A DNA stretch of 64,000 nucleotides from Mesotoga prima MesG1.Ag.4.2 (GCF_000147715.2 NC_017934.1:992001-1056000); one strand, 5' to 3'; shown: positions 7,951 through 15,975, counted from the stretch's first letter. Numbers and translations are program-made. The notes: generated by a model not told the origin, from the letters alone.

Positions 7951-8883
7951 ATGGTTTTTTGGTTGATACTTGCAGCAGTAATCTTCATCATTGCAGCTTC
8001 AGGAATAAAGATCATTCGTCCTTTCGAAAAGGGACTTGTCGAGAGACTTGGAAAGTACAGAAGAGATGCTAATCCGGGTCTTCAGTTCATTATTCCCTTT
8101 ATCGAAAGAATGGTAAAGGTAGATCTGAGAGAGACCGTAATAGATGTTCCTCCTCAGGAGGTTATAACCAAGGACAATGTCGTGGTAACTGTCGACGCGA
8201 TTATCTACTATCAGATAACCGACGCATTTAGAGTTGTGTATAACGTCTCGAACTTCGAGATTGCCGCAATCAAACTGGCTCAGACAAACCTCAGGAACGT
8301 AATCGGAGAAATGGAACTTGACCAGACGCTTACTTCCAGAGAAAGGATCAACGTTACTCTGAGAGAGGTCCTGGACGAAGCTACGGACAAATGGGGCGTC
8401 AAGGTTACCAGGGTCGAGATCAAGAAGATCGATCCGCCTCAAGATATTATGGATGCCATGTCCAAGCAGATGAAAGCCGAAAGAACCAAGAGAGCAGTCA
8501 TTCTTGAAGCAGAGGGTTACAAACAGTCAGAGATAACCAAGGCCGAAGGTGACAAGATGTCGGCGATTCTTCAGGCCGAAGGCCAGAGTGAATCGATAAA
8601 GAGAGTGGCGGAAGCCAACAAGTTCAAACTGATAGCTGAGGCCGAGGGTCAAGCAAATGCAACGATCAATGTCTTCAAGGCAATTCATGAGGGAGATCCC
8701 ACAAAGGACGTAATTGCCATCAGGTATCTTGACGCCTTGAAGCAGATTGCCGACGGCAAAGCAAACAAGGTCTTCTTACCATTCGAGAGCAGTGCAATGC
8801 TTAGCTCATTAGGTTCCATGGCGGAAATCTTCAAGGATGGGAAAGATAGTTCAAGTGTTAATGAGAAGGAAAGCAAGAAGTGA
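7951..8883 (+). CDS. SPFH/Band 7 membrane protein (stomatin/QmcA-like)
   Basis: A 310-residue protein with one N-terminal transmembrane helix, an SPFH domain ([20 protein letters not shown], residues 20-180), and a long helical coiled-coil region rich in EAEG repeats ([20 protein letters not shown]). It is close to bacterial stomatin homologues, which oligomerise into membrane rings and influence quality control by membrane proteases. It forms a typical pair with the preceding NfeD gene. Confidence 0.9.
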   Translation: MVFWLILAAVIFIIAASGIKIIRPFEKGLVERLGKYRRDANPGLQFIIPFIERMVKVDLRETVIDVPPQEVITKDNVVVTVDAIIYYQITDAFRVVYNVSNFEIAAIKLAQTNLRNVIGEMELDQTLTSRERINVTLREVLDEATDKWGVKVTRVEIKKIDPPQDIMDAMSKQMKAERTKRAVILEAEGYKQSEITKAEGDKMSAILQAEGQSESIKRVAEANKFKLIAEAEGQANATINVFKAIHEGDPTKDVIAIRYLDALKQIADGKANKVFLPFESSAMLSSLGSMAEIFKDGKDSSSVNEKESKK

Positions 8884-8888
8884 TCTGA

Positions 8889-9440
8889 TTGCTGATTAGT
8901 GAGACTCTTCACGTCCTTTTCAGCGTCATAATTATTACTCTGTTGGCCACCGTCTTGTCGGTGGCCTCGGTTTTTGCATTTCAGCGTCAAATAAGGAAAC
9001 CGACCTTCTTTCTGCTGTTCATGAATGTTGCCTTCGCCAGTGGTGTAATATTCTTGGCCAATATTGTCTTTGCGCGCAACGACAGACTCCTGAACGTTGC
9101 CATCTTCTTCATTGCGTATCTTTACGTGTATGGATCACTGGGAAAACATACTTCCAGATATGATGACACTTTCAGGATGCTTTTTCTCTCCATGGGATAT
9201 ACTCGGCAGGAATTCTTCAAGAACTATCTCCTATTGCAGGGGAAATGGAAGTTGGTCGACTGCGTCTTTACATTTTCAGCTATCGCTACCGCTATAAAAC
9301 TCATGTCTGTTCATTTCAAGTACTTCTATCCAGGTGAATGGTTGCAGATTATGCTGCTTTTTATGGTCATCTGCATGGTTGTGGGAATCAGCAGATGGTT
9401 CGGAGACAATTCTGTAAACAAGTTGTCAAAGGAAGAGTAA
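8889..9440 (+). CDS. Membrane protein of unknown function
   Basis: I do not recognise this 183-residue protein. It shows five hydrophobic segments (near residues 8-30, 38-62, 69-88, 118-136 and 150-170) separated by short loops, one carrying GKHTSRYDDTFRML. The start is a TTG at 8889, six bases after the SPFH stop, with only a weak binding site, so coupling to the upstream gene is likely. The next gene is preceded by its own ribosome binding site after a 60-base gap. Confidence 0.7.
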   Translation: MLISETLHVLFSVIIITLLATVLSVASVFAFQRQIRKPTFFLLFMNVAFASGVIFLANIVFARNDRLLNVAIFFIAYLYVYGSLGKHTSRYDDTFRMLFLSMGYTRQEFFKNYLLLQGKWKLVDCVFTFSAIATAIKLMSVHFKYFYPGEWLQIMLLFMVICMVVGISRWFGDNSVNKLSKEE

Positions 9441-9502
9441 TATACAGGTGTTATGATACCCCTATAGGGTATACAATTATTGAGTCCTAAGGAGGGATAG
9501 TC

Positions 9503-10147
9503 ATGGCGAAGCTATTGCCAGATAATATAACCAAGCAAGTGAAGGAGATTTTCAGCAACATGGAAGGTTCTGTGAAAGCCCTGCTCTTCAAGAGTGAGAA
9601 AAACTGCGATTACTGCTCGACTGCCGAGCAGATGCTACAGGAGCTCTCGGAACTCGAAGCAAAGATCAGCTATGAGGTTCATGAGTTGGATTCTGAAATG
9701 GCAGACAAATACAGTGTTGAATTGGCTCCCAGCATAATTCTTCTCACTCCCGACGGAGACGACAAGGGCGTAAGGTTCTTGGGCATACCTGCGGGTCACG
9801 AATTTGGCTCGCTTTTGCAGAATATCGTCTCGTTTTCCAAGGGAGCCATTCCCGAGTTGTCTGAAGAGTCCATAAAAAAGATTGAAACGATTAGCTCTCC
9901 AGTAGATATAAAGGTCTTTGTAACCACCACATGCCCTTACTGCCCGAAAGCAGTTCTTACGGCGCATAATATCGCGATGGTCAATGAGAATGTGACGGCC
10001 TACATGGTCGAGGCAAACGAGTTCCAGGAACTATCAAAGAAGTACGGTGTCTCATCCGTTCCGCAGATCGTTATCAACGATAAGGTGACGTTTGTCGGAG
10101 CTTATCCCGAAGGGCAGTTTGTTGATCAAGTAATGAAGGCCGTTTAA
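9503..10147 (+). CDS. Protein disulfide oxidoreductase (two glutaredoxin/thioredoxin domains)
   Basis: A 214-residue cytoplasmic thiol-disulfide enzyme made of two thioredoxin-fold halves. The N-terminal half carries C35-D-Y-C38 and the C-terminal half C144-P-Y-C147, followed by cis-proline motifs (APSI and SVPQIV). This is the PDO family of thermophiles and Thermotogota, where it acts with thioredoxin reductase. The gene for that reductase follows after 11 bases. The non-standard CDYC in the first half suggests a redox potential different from the CPYC site. Confidence 0.9.
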   Translation: MAKLLPDNITKQVKEIFSNMEGSVKALLFKSEKNCDYCSTAEQMLQELSELEAKISYEVHELDSEMADKYSVELAPSIILLTPDGDDKGVRFLGIPAGHEFGSLLQNIVSFSKGAIPELSEESIKKIETISSPVDIKVFVTTTCPYCPKAVLTAHNIAMVNENVTAYMVEANEFQELSKKYGVSSVPQIVINDKVTFVGAYPEGQFVDQVMKAV

Positions 10148-10158
10148 GGAGGCGTGAA

Positions 10159-11118
10159 ATGTCGTTCTTCGAACTCGGAAGCGCGAAGAAAGCCGATTTG
10201 AAAGAGTATTACGATGTCACGATTATTGGAGGCGGTCCGGGGGGAATTACTGCAGGAATATACGCCGTCCAGGCCGGTCTGAAACCAATAATTGTAGAGA
10301 AAGCGCTCGACGGCGGTCAAATGAACAACACACAGACTGTAGAGAACTGGACCGGGTTCACAACCATCAGCGGAATGGAACTGAGCGAAAAGATGGCCGA
10401 CCATGCGAGAGCCTTCGATGTTCCCTTCGTATATGCGGAGGTTGTAGATATCGAAACCAATGGACTCGAGAAGGCAGTGGTCCTTGACAACGGAAAGAGA
10501 ATAAAGTCCAGGGTAATAATAGTGGCTACAGGATCAAATCCCAGAAAGCTCGGCGTGAAAGGCGAAGAGGAGTTCAAGGGCAGAGGGATCAGCTACTGTG
10601 CGACTTGTGACGGTCACTTTTTCTCCGACAAGCACATTGCGGTCATTGGCGGCGGAAACAGCGCTCTTGACGAATCACTCTACTTGAGCAAAATGGTGAG
10701 CAAAATAACCGTGATTCAAAATCTCCCGAAGCTAACGGCCGACAGACTTCTGCAGACGAAACTGAACGATACTGGGAAGGTCGAGTACATATACAGTTCT
10801 GTTGTGGATTCGGTTGAAGGTGATTCACAAGTCAGAAAGGTAAACATCAAGGATGTCAACAGCGGTGAGATAACTTCATTGGGGGTCGATGGAATCTTCG
10901 TGTTCATAGGTTTGATTCCCAACACCCAGTTCCTCAAGGGAAAGCTCGAAATGAATGAGTTTGGATACATAAAGGCCGATGATTTTATGGAGACAAGAAC
11001 GAAAGGCGTCTATGCAATAGGAGATGTCAGAGAGAAGGAAGTTCGGCAGATCGTTACCGCGGCCGCCGATGGAGCAATAGCGATTTATCACGCGGCAAGA
11101 AACTATTTCAATGACTGA
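10159..11118 (+). CDS. trxB: Thioredoxin reductase
   Basis: A 319-residue low-molecular-weight flavoprotein that passes electrons from a nicotinamide cofactor to thioredoxin-like proteins. The FAD motif GGGPGGITAGIYAVQAG lies near residue 23, the redox pair is C147-A-T-C150, the second dinucleotide motif is IGGGNSALDES, and the C-terminal FAD site reads YAIGDVREKEVRQIVTAAADG. It directly follows the disulfide oxidoreductase gene, as in T. maritima. The two form a thioredoxin-like reducing system. Confidence 0.95.
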   Translation: MSFFELGSAKKADLKEYYDVTIIGGGPGGITAGIYAVQAGLKPIIVEKALDGGQMNNTQTVENWTGFTTISGMELSEKMADHARAFDVPFVYAEVVDIETNGLEKAVVLDNGKRIKSRVIIVATGSNPRKLGVKGEEEFKGRGISYCATCDGHFFSDKHIAVIGGGNSALDESLYLSKMVSKITVIQNLPKLTADRLLQTKLNDTGKVEYIYSSVVDSVEGDSQVRKVNIKDVNSGEITSLGVDGIFVFIGLIPNTQFLKGKLEMNEFGYIKADDFMETRTKGVYAIGDVREKEVRQIVTAAADGAIAIYHAARNYFND

Positions 11119-11146
11119 ATAGATTTAGATTCCATTGTATAAAAGC

Positions 11147-11170
11147 AAAGAGCGCCTGGCGCTCTTTTCT
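11147..11170. terminator. Bidirectional terminator between trxB and the peptidase gene
   Basis: AAAGAGCG (11147-11154), loop CCTGG, CGCTCTTT (11160-11167). T-rich sequence follows on the plus strand and a GCTTTTAT run follows on the minus strand, so it can end both convergent genes. Confidence 0.8.
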
Positions 11171-12115
11171 CTATTTTATCTTCGCTTCGGGAACCGATAC
11201 TATCTCTATTGTTCCCTTTTCCATGTCAATCTCTACCCAGCGGCCCACCGGAAGAACGACTTTAGGAAAGTCACCATGATAACTTGGTAAGCCAATCCAG
11301 ACGGGTATTTCCTTATCGAGAAAATAGTCGTGAATCATTCTCTTGATATCATCCAGGTCGCCGTTCTTTATCTCCGTGAATCCCGCAAAAACGACCCCCC
11401 TAAGAGATGAGAAGTCATCGAGATGTGCAATATTCCAGATCATCCTTTCAAGAGACTCTTTTGTCTCGCTCACATCTTCAAGCACGAGGATCGCGTCCTT
11501 AAGAGAACCGAGATACTCTGTTCCCTGAAGCGCCTGGAACAATGAAAGATTGGCTGGAATTAATCTGCCGATCATCTTTCCTTCGATTACCGGGATCGAC
11601 TGATAGTTGAAGCGAATCGTTCTTTCACCATTGAAGATAGCGGCGATGTTCTGGACGGACCTGGTATCCGATCCAAGCTCAACGGCAACCATTGGACCGT
11701 GAAATGTCGTTTGACCGGTCTTGAAATAGATGGAGAGGAGCAAGGCCGTGATATCGCTGTAACCTACCAGAGGCTTTGGATTAGAAGCAATTACCTCCCA
11801 ATCGAGCCAATCGAGGAGGTTGTACGAACCATATCCTCCTCTCGCCGCAATAATTGCATCGTACTCCGGATTCGCAAAAGCGTCGTTCAGCTCATTTGCC
11901 TTTTCTCTAGAAGAAAGAGAGACTTCGCAGCTTCTGCCTACTATGACTCTGTATCCCACATTTCTCAAGGCGCTTACGCCGGCCTCGAGCTTCGATCTTT
12001 CGGGAAAGCTTGCCGGTGCTGTAACGAAAATCGTTCTTATCTCTTTAGAAATCAATACGGACGAAGTCAAAAACATGCCAACACACAACATAAGTATCAA
12101 CCATACCCTTCTCAT
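11171..12115 (-). CDS. LD-carboxypeptidase family protein (peptidase S66), exported
   Basis: A 314-residue S66-family serine peptidase. The nucleophile elbow region GYSDITALLLSIY and the earlier AARGGYGSYNLLD match LD-carboxypeptidase/MccF proteins, with a C-terminal glutamate/histidine pair expected around LVLEDVSE and the SYHGDFPK segment. An N-terminal signal (MRRVWLILMLCVGMFLTSSV) implies export, unlike cytoplasmic LdcA, so it may trim tetrapeptide stems of murein in the periplasm or cleave a peptide. ATG 12115 is chosen because GGAGG lies five bases before it; an in-frame TTG lies 12 bases upstream. Confidence 0.8.
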   Translation of the reverse strand: MRRVWLILMLCVGMFLTSSVLISKEIRTIFVTAPASFPERSKLEAGVSALRNVGYRVIVGRSCEVSLSSREKANELNDAFANPEYDAIIAARGGYGSYNLLDWLDWEVIASNPKPLVGYSDITALLLSIYFKTGQTTFHGPMVAVELGSDTRSVQNIAAIFNGERTIRFNYQSIPVIEGKMIGRLIPANLSLFQALQGTEYLGSLKDAILVLEDVSETKESLERMIWNIAHLDDFSSLRGVVFAGFTEIKNGDLDDIKRMIHDYFLDKEIPVWIGLPSYHGDFPKVVLPVGRWVEIDMEKGTIEIVSVPEAKIK

Positions 12116-12284
12116 GAGTTCCTCCAACTTGGTTTACTAAGTATAGTTTGCCATTCATGAGGGCTAAAATCAATACGCAACAGGCAATTCCCGAAAAAAA
12201 CATGCCTTTGACAATTGAGATCGAAATAAGATGAGAAAAACCATTGTCGAGAAGTTCGCCGAGAACACGAGAAAGCGAGAAAAG

Positions 12285-12362
12285 CCAGTCTGCTGACGCA
12301 GGCCAGTCAGGCTTCGCCTGGCCAGTCTCGCCTACGGCGAGGCCAGTTCCGACTTCGTCGGG
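12285..12362. repeat. CCAGT-linked hairpin array, copy 1 (four modules)
   Basis: Four consecutive units share the linker CCAGT and a closing G but differ in stem: CTGC-TGAC-GCAG (12290-12301), CAGGC-TTC-GCCTG (12308-12320), CTCGCC-TAC-GGCGAG (12327-12341), CCGAC-TTC-GTCGG (12349-12361). Pairing is kept although the stem sequences differ. Confidence 0.85.
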
Positions 12363-12701
12363 CAAACAAAGACCATTGAGAAAAAGCATTGCGGAGAGGT
12401 TCGCTGCGCTCACGAGAGAAGAGAGAGAGAGAAGAAACCAGTAAGATTGGCGATGAAACTTACCCCGTCACATGCATATCTTTGATCTCACTTTGACTAA
12501 CCAAGAAATGACCCTTCCTCTGGAATTTTCTCCTCATTGACGTCTGCTCTTCTCGGAGAACGGTGGACCGCCGACGGACAACGTTGTCTTCACAGCGATC
12601 AGCGGGTTTTCTCTAGGGTTGAGCGGATCTTTTTGTGTGAATAGACGGGGACCTCAGGCGCTCGTCCGTCCCCAATTCGGTTCCCTTATCAGTGCTCTTT
12701 C

Positions 12702-12721
12702 GGGCGAACAGCCGTTCGCCC
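12702..12721. repeat. GGGCGAAC palindrome, copy 1
   Basis: GGGCGAAC (12702-12709) and GTTCGCCC (12714-12721) around AGCC, flanked by CTCTTTC on the left and CTACAAA on the right. A second copy with the same flanks is at 13047-13066. Confidence 0.85.
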
Positions 12722-12774
12722 CTACAAACAGCCGACAAATTCTTCTGAACTTGATTCAGCATCCTGTTCTTCAA

Positions 12775-12864
12775 AACCCGATTCTCATAACCCGCTTTTA
12801 TCAACCCGATCTTGCTAACCCGAATTTCATAACCCGGGTCTAGTAACCCGATCCTCGTAACCCG
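12775..12864. repeat. Tandem 14-bp repeat with AACCCG core (seven copies)
   Basis: AACCCG recurs at 12775, 12789, 12803, 12817, 12831, 12845 and 12859, exactly every 14 bases, each followed by eight variable bases that are mostly pyrimidine. The period is far too short for a CRISPR array. It might be an iteron-like or protein-binding array, or simple repeat expansion. Confidence 0.9.
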
Positions 12865-12884
12865 CTCCTAGACTCTGCTCTTTC

Positions 12885-12988
12885 CCCGCGAAGCGGGCAT
12901 TGCGTCCTGGCAGGTTCTTCGCCAGTCTTGCGTCCACTGATGCTCCTCAGTGCATTGCGACCGCCGATGCTTCTCGACGCATTGCGGC
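12885..12988. repeat. CATTGCG-linked hairpin array (four modules)
   Basis: Four hairpins alternate with a 9-base linker: CCCGC-GAA-GCGGG, linker CATTGCGTC, CTGGC-9 nt-GCCAG, linker TCTTGCGTC, CACTGA-TGCTCC-TCAGTG, linker CATTGCGAC, CGCCGA-TGCTTC-TCGACG (one mismatch), linker CATTGCGGC. Stems vary while linkers are nearly constant. The linker recalls dispersed CATTGCGA repeats of other bacteria (from memory). Confidence 0.8.
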
Positions 12989-13046
12989 TTCTCCTATGGT
13001 CCCTTTTTTCGAGTAAAAGGCAGAGATTCCAACCAAGACCTCTTTC

Positions 13047-13066
13047 GGGCGAACGGCCGTTCGCCC
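13047..13066. repeat. GGGCGAAC palindrome, copy 2
   Basis: A perfect 20-bp palindrome with the same left flank CTCTTTC and right flank CTACAAA as the copy at 12702. Shared flanks show that the repeat unit is longer than the palindrome. Confidence 0.9.
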
Positions 13067-13168
13067 CTACAAAAGATCGCATAATCGTCTGATATTGTAA
13101 TCCCGTAGCTTTTCGAATAGTGGGCTGACGAGCTCCTGACGTCTGTCTACGTCTATTCACAATAGGAA

Positions 13169-13228
13169 CCAGTCAGGCTTTGCCTGGCCAGTCTCGCCTT
13201 CGGCGAGGCCAGTTCCGACTTCGTCGGG
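13169..13228. repeat. CCAGT-linked hairpin array, copy 2 (three modules)
   Basis: Modules CAGGC-TTT-GCCTG, CTCGCC-TTC-GGCGAG and CCGAC-TTC-GTCGG, each preceded by CCAGT. Compared with copy 1 at 12303-12362, the only changes are in the loops (TTC to TTT, TAC to TTC); all stem bases are unchanged. Confidence 0.9.
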
Positions 13229-13288
13229 CCTAAGAATCTCACACAGATTAGAGGACTGTCAGATAACGAAAACAAGAAGAGACTGTCA

Positions 13289-13312
13289 TCCCGTGATGCT
13301 TTTGCACGGGAT
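13289..13312. repeat. Hairpin with CCCGTG arms
   Basis: TCCCGTG (13289-13295) and CACGGGA (13305-13311) flank ATGCTTTTG, inside GTCATCC...TCTCATTC. The context resembles dispersed GTCATCC-type palindromic repeats of other bacteria. Confidence 0.6.
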
Positions 13313-13381
13313 CTCATTCTAAGAACCGCTGAACGCTCAAGAACGAAAACCCGCTGACCTGACAGGCTTCCTGCGAAACAG

Positions 13382-13466
13382 CATCACTTCCTCGCGCAGC
13401 GAGCCTCACTTCCCAGGATGTTACTCCGGGCATCACTTCCTGGGATGTTCTTCCCAGCATCACTTC
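13382..13466. repeat. CATCACTTC-linked hairpin array (three modules)
   Basis: The linker CATCACTTC (once CCTCACTTC) occurs at 13382, 13404, 13431 and 13458. Between copies lie CTCGC-GCA-GCGAG, CCAGGA-TGTTAC-TCCGGG (one mismatch) and CTGGGA-TGTTCT-TCCCAG. This is a third linker/hairpin family built on the same plan as the two arrays upstream. Confidence 0.8.
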
Positions 13467-13529
13467 TGCTCTTTCCAGGCCCGGTTCTAACTGAGAGATC
13501 ACTAGAGAAACCGTCATCGCAAGGAAGTG

Positions 13530-14276
13530 CTACACAATTGCCGAGAGGTCCGTCAAAAACTCGGCTATTTCCTCCGACATTGAGTCGAAGAACTGGGCTG
13601 GACTGCAATCCGCTGAGATTTCACCGTTCTTGAAGAAGATCACACGATTGGCAATGTGCTTTGCAAATTCAACTTCGTGCGTGACGATAATCATGGTTCT
13701 ACCTTCCGAAGAAAGCCGCCTGATTACCCTCATGACCTCACCGACGAGCGACGGATCGAGAGCGGAAGTAGGTTCGTCCAGGAGCACGATATCGGGATTC
13801 ATGACTAGTGCTCTGGCTATGCCCACTCTCTGCTGCTGGCCTCCTGAAAGCTGAGACGGGTGATTGTTCAACTTGTCGGCGAGGCCGACTTGACTTAGCT
13901 GAACTTCGGCCGCCTTTCTGGCATCGGCCCAAGTCATGTTTTTAACTTTGACGAGAGGAAGCGCAACATTGTCGATGATTTTGAGGTGACTTATCAAGTT
14001 GAATCTCTGAAATACGAATCCAACTCTTGACCTGAAGGCCCTTATTGAATGCTTCGTTCGCTGCACCTGACTACCTTTGAAAAACACCTCGCCCCTGTCG
14101 GGAGTGATCAAATTGTTGATACAGCGGAGGAGAGTTGTCTTTCCTGCCCCGGAAGCGCCGAGAACGGCAATCACGTCACCCTCCTTGACTTCAAAGGAGA
14201 CATCCTTAAGAACCACCTGGCCGTCAAATGACTTGGTCAGGTTCGAGAGTTTGAGTATTACTTTTTCATCCTTCAT
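13530..14276 (-). CDS. Polar amino-acid ABC transporter ATP-binding protein (GlnQ-like)
   Basis: A 248-residue ATPase that powers an amino-acid importer. Walker A is GASGAGKTT (residues 36-44), the signature is LSGGQQQR, Walker B is DIVLLDEPTSALDP, and the H-loop is VTHEVEFA. All residues for activity are present. It overlaps the upstream permease gene by four bases and is the last gene of the operon binding protein-permease-ATPase. The hairpin-repeat region follows its 3' end. Confidence 0.95.
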   Translation of the reverse strand: MKDEKVILKLSNLTKSFDGQVVLKDVSFEVKEGDVIAVLGASGAGKTTLLRCINNLITPDRGEVFFKGSQVQRTKHSIRAFRSRVGFVFQRFNLISHLKIIDNVALPLVKVKNMTWADARKAAEVQLSQVGLADKLNNHPSQLSGGQQQRVGIARALVMNPDIVLLDEPTSALDPSLVGEVMRVIRRLSSEGRTMIIVTHEVEFAKHIANRVIFFKNGEISADCSPAQFFDSMSEEIAEFLTDLSAIV

Positions 14277-15007
14277 GGAATAGCGAGCCTCCTTTCAAGT
14301 ATCCTTCCCACTAGAGATACAAGGGAGGTCATTACGAGATAGCAGGCGGCCAGTACTATATAAGCTTCAAAGACCGCCAGAGTTTGAGTTCCGACCTGTC
14401 TCGCTTTCATTGTGAGATCGCCCAGTGCGATGACTGATACGAGAGAGCTGTCCTTTATCAGAGTGACCAGCTGACCTATAAGAGGCGGGATTGAGATCCT
14501 GAATGCCTGAGGAAATACGATCGAAAACATTATTTGGCTCCTATACAGGCCCATCGCTTCTCCGGCCTCCTTCTCCCCAGAAGGAACGGCGTCAATGCCG
14601 GCTCGAAAGATCTCACCAACGTAGGCTCCCTCAAACAACGAGAGGGAGATCACGCCGGCCCAGAATCTATCAACATTGACGGCCGATCCAAAGCCGTAGT
14701 AAACAAGAAGGATGACGACCAGTAATGGCATGTTCCTGAAAAACCAGACATACAGTGTACCGGCATCACGAAAAAGGTTGACCTTTGAATCTCTTGCGAG
14801 AGCTACGGCTATTCCGACAATCACTGCAAGAGCAAGAGCGATGACACTTAGCTGAAGAGTAGTCATTATGCCGTCTAGAAAAAGTTTGTAATACTTCGTC
14901 AGGGTGCTCCAGTTAAAGGGGTAAACGGCCGATACAGATGAGTAGGAGAACCAGAGTAGACCGGCGACAATAATCCCCAGAGTAATCTTCGACATCGCTC
15001 TTGACAT
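14273..15007 (-). CDS. Polar amino-acid ABC transporter permease (HisM/GlnP family)
   Basis: A 244-residue permease with about five helices. The EAA loop reads EKEAGEAMGLYRSQIMFSIV near residue 145, and the amphipathic SVIALGDLTMKARQVGTQT is typical of His/Glu/Gln-type permeases. With only one permease gene the channel is probably a homodimer. It lies 11 bases after the binding-protein gene and overlaps the ATPase gene. Confidence 0.92.
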   Translation of the reverse strand: MSRAMSKITLGIIVAGLLWFSYSSVSAVYPFNWSTLTKYYKLFLDGIMTTLQLSVIALALAVIVGIAVALARDSKVNLFRDAGTLYVWFFRNMPLLVVILLVYYGFGSAVNVDRFWAGVISLSLFEGAYVGEIFRAGIDAVPSGEKEAGEAMGLYRSQIMFSIVFPQAFRISIPPLIGQLVTLIKDSSLVSVIALGDLTMKARQVGTQTLAVFEAYIVLAACYLVMTSLVSLVGRILERRLAIP

Positions 15008-15018
15008 AAAAACCGTCC

Positions 15019-15786
15019 TTAGAACTCAGGCTCGTATTCTACGAACCAGTAGTCTTGGAGTTCTTGGAGTGTACCCGTTGTCTTTATCCACTGAATGAAA
15101 GTGTTCATCCATTGGAGCGTCTCGAAATCGCCCTTTGGGATAGCCACGCCGAAGTCCTCTCTGGTGAGGAGGTCTTCAGTCACTTCAAGCTGGTCGTATT
15201 TCTTGGCCATGAATCTCGCGTAGATCGAGTCGAAGATCATTGCGTCGGCCCGCCCCGAAGCCACCTGGAAGGCCGCCTCGTCGATTGTCTCAAACATGAA
15301 GATCTGAGCTTCGGAGAGAAGTCTGTTCGCAGCCTCCGCACCTGTCGATCCAAGTTGTACGGCGATCTTGACATCTGGATCGTTCAAATCTTCTTCAGTA
15401 GGTGGGAGTTCATACTTGTTCGTGTTGTAGAGAATTATCTGACCCACAGTTAGATACGGATCAGTAAAGTTGACTCTCAGTGCCCTTTCCGGAGTAATAG
15501 TCATCGCAGACCAGATGATGTCGAACTTGTTCGAAACGAGAGCGGGAATTATTCCGTCCCAGTTTACAACAACAAATTCCAGCTTCACATCTAGTATCTC
15601 GGCCATCTTCTTCAGAATATCGACTTCCAGCCCTATGCGGTCGCCGTCGGGATTCGTTCCGTAAAGGGGCATATAGCCTGCGTCCTGTCCGACTCGCAGT
15701 ACACCTCTCTGCTTGACGTCATCGATGAGACTTCCAAATGCCAGGGTCATACAGAGTAAAACCAAAACCAGCAGTAACTTCTTCAT
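15019..15786 (-). CDS. Amino-acid ABC transporter substrate-binding protein (family 3)
   Basis: A 255-residue exported binding protein with signal MKKLLLVLVLLCMTLAFG. The ligand-binding pattern LRVGQDAGYMPLYG, GLEVDILKKMAEIL and DIIWSAMTITPERALRVNFT is that of polar amino-acid binding proteins such as HisJ and GlnH. An arginine in the PERALR segment commonly contacts the ligand carboxylate. Ligand identity cannot be fixed. The gene is first in its operon and is preceded by a 180-base leader with a strong terminator, so expression is probably attenuated. Confidence 0.92.
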   Translation of the reverse strand: MKKLLLVLVLLCMTLAFGSLIDDVKQRGVLRVGQDAGYMPLYGTNPDGDRIGLEVDILKKMAEILDVKLEFVVVNWDGIIPALVSNKFDIIWSAMTITPERALRVNFTDPYLTVGQIILYNTNKYELPPTEEDLNDPDVKIAVQLGSTGAEAANRLLSEAQIFMFETIDEAAFQVASGRADAMIFDSIYARFMAKKYDQLEVTEDLLTREDFGVAIPKGDFETLQWMNTFIQWIKTTGTLQELQDYWFVEYEPEF

Positions 15787-15809
15787 AGTACACCTCCATT
15801 AAAATAAAA

Positions 15810-15832
15810 AGACCGGGCTATAAGCCCGGTCT
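15810..15832 (-). terminator. Leader terminator of the amino-acid transporter operon
   Basis: On the minus strand AGACCGGGCT and AGCCCGGTCT form a 10-bp stem with a three-base loop, followed by TTTTTATTTT and then the TGGAGGTG binding site of the gene. A strong terminator between promoter and start points to transcription attenuation. Confidence 0.85.
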
Positions 15833-15970
15833 GTTGAATTCTGAGAGAGCACGACTAAAGAGTGCCGCCTCCCGGAACCGGGCGCCGCAGTCTGTGATGA
15901 TGAAGCTTGTTTGTTCTGATCGATGAACTGAAACTAATTCTCACAGAGATCACCTTCGTCGTGTTTTGAT
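15833..15970 (-). promoter_or_regulatory. Candidate regulatory leader (riboswitch or attenuator) of unknown class
   Basis: About 140 transcribed bases lie between the predicted start near 15970 and the terminator. The leader contains CCCGG-TT-CCGGG (15882 down to 15871) whose GCCCGGT (15883-15877) equals the 3' arm of the terminator and could instead pair with the terminator's 5' arm ACCGGGC. Terminator and antiterminator would then exclude each other. I could not match it to the lysine, glycine, SAM or T-box consensus. Confidence 0.5.
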
Positions 15971-15975
15971 AAACG

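Larger units (their letters stand above)
12116..13529. other. 1.4-kb gene-free region made of short palindromic repeats
   Basis: No convincing gene is present. The open frames here are low-complexity translations of repeats. The region holds at least five families of short repeats: hairpins linked by CCAGT, hairpins linked by CATTGCG, hairpins linked by CATCACTTC, a 14-bp AACCCG array, and a 20-bp GGGCGAAC palindrome. It lies between the peptidase start and the 3' end of the amino-acid transporter operon, so it would be transcribed, if at all, as operon trailer. Confidence 0.75.

Noticed and set aside
12045-12413. 122-codon open frame across the first hairpin array
   Set aside because: It translates hairpin repeats and overlaps the start of the peptidase gene; composition is repeat-like.
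12775-12864. Possible CRISPR array
   Set aside because: The repeat core is 6 bases with a 14-base period; CRISPR repeats and spacers are each over 20 bases, and no cas genes are nearby.
15833-15970. T-box or lysine riboswitch
   Set aside because: The T-box TGGNACCGCG antiterminator string and the lysine-box core are both missing from the leader.
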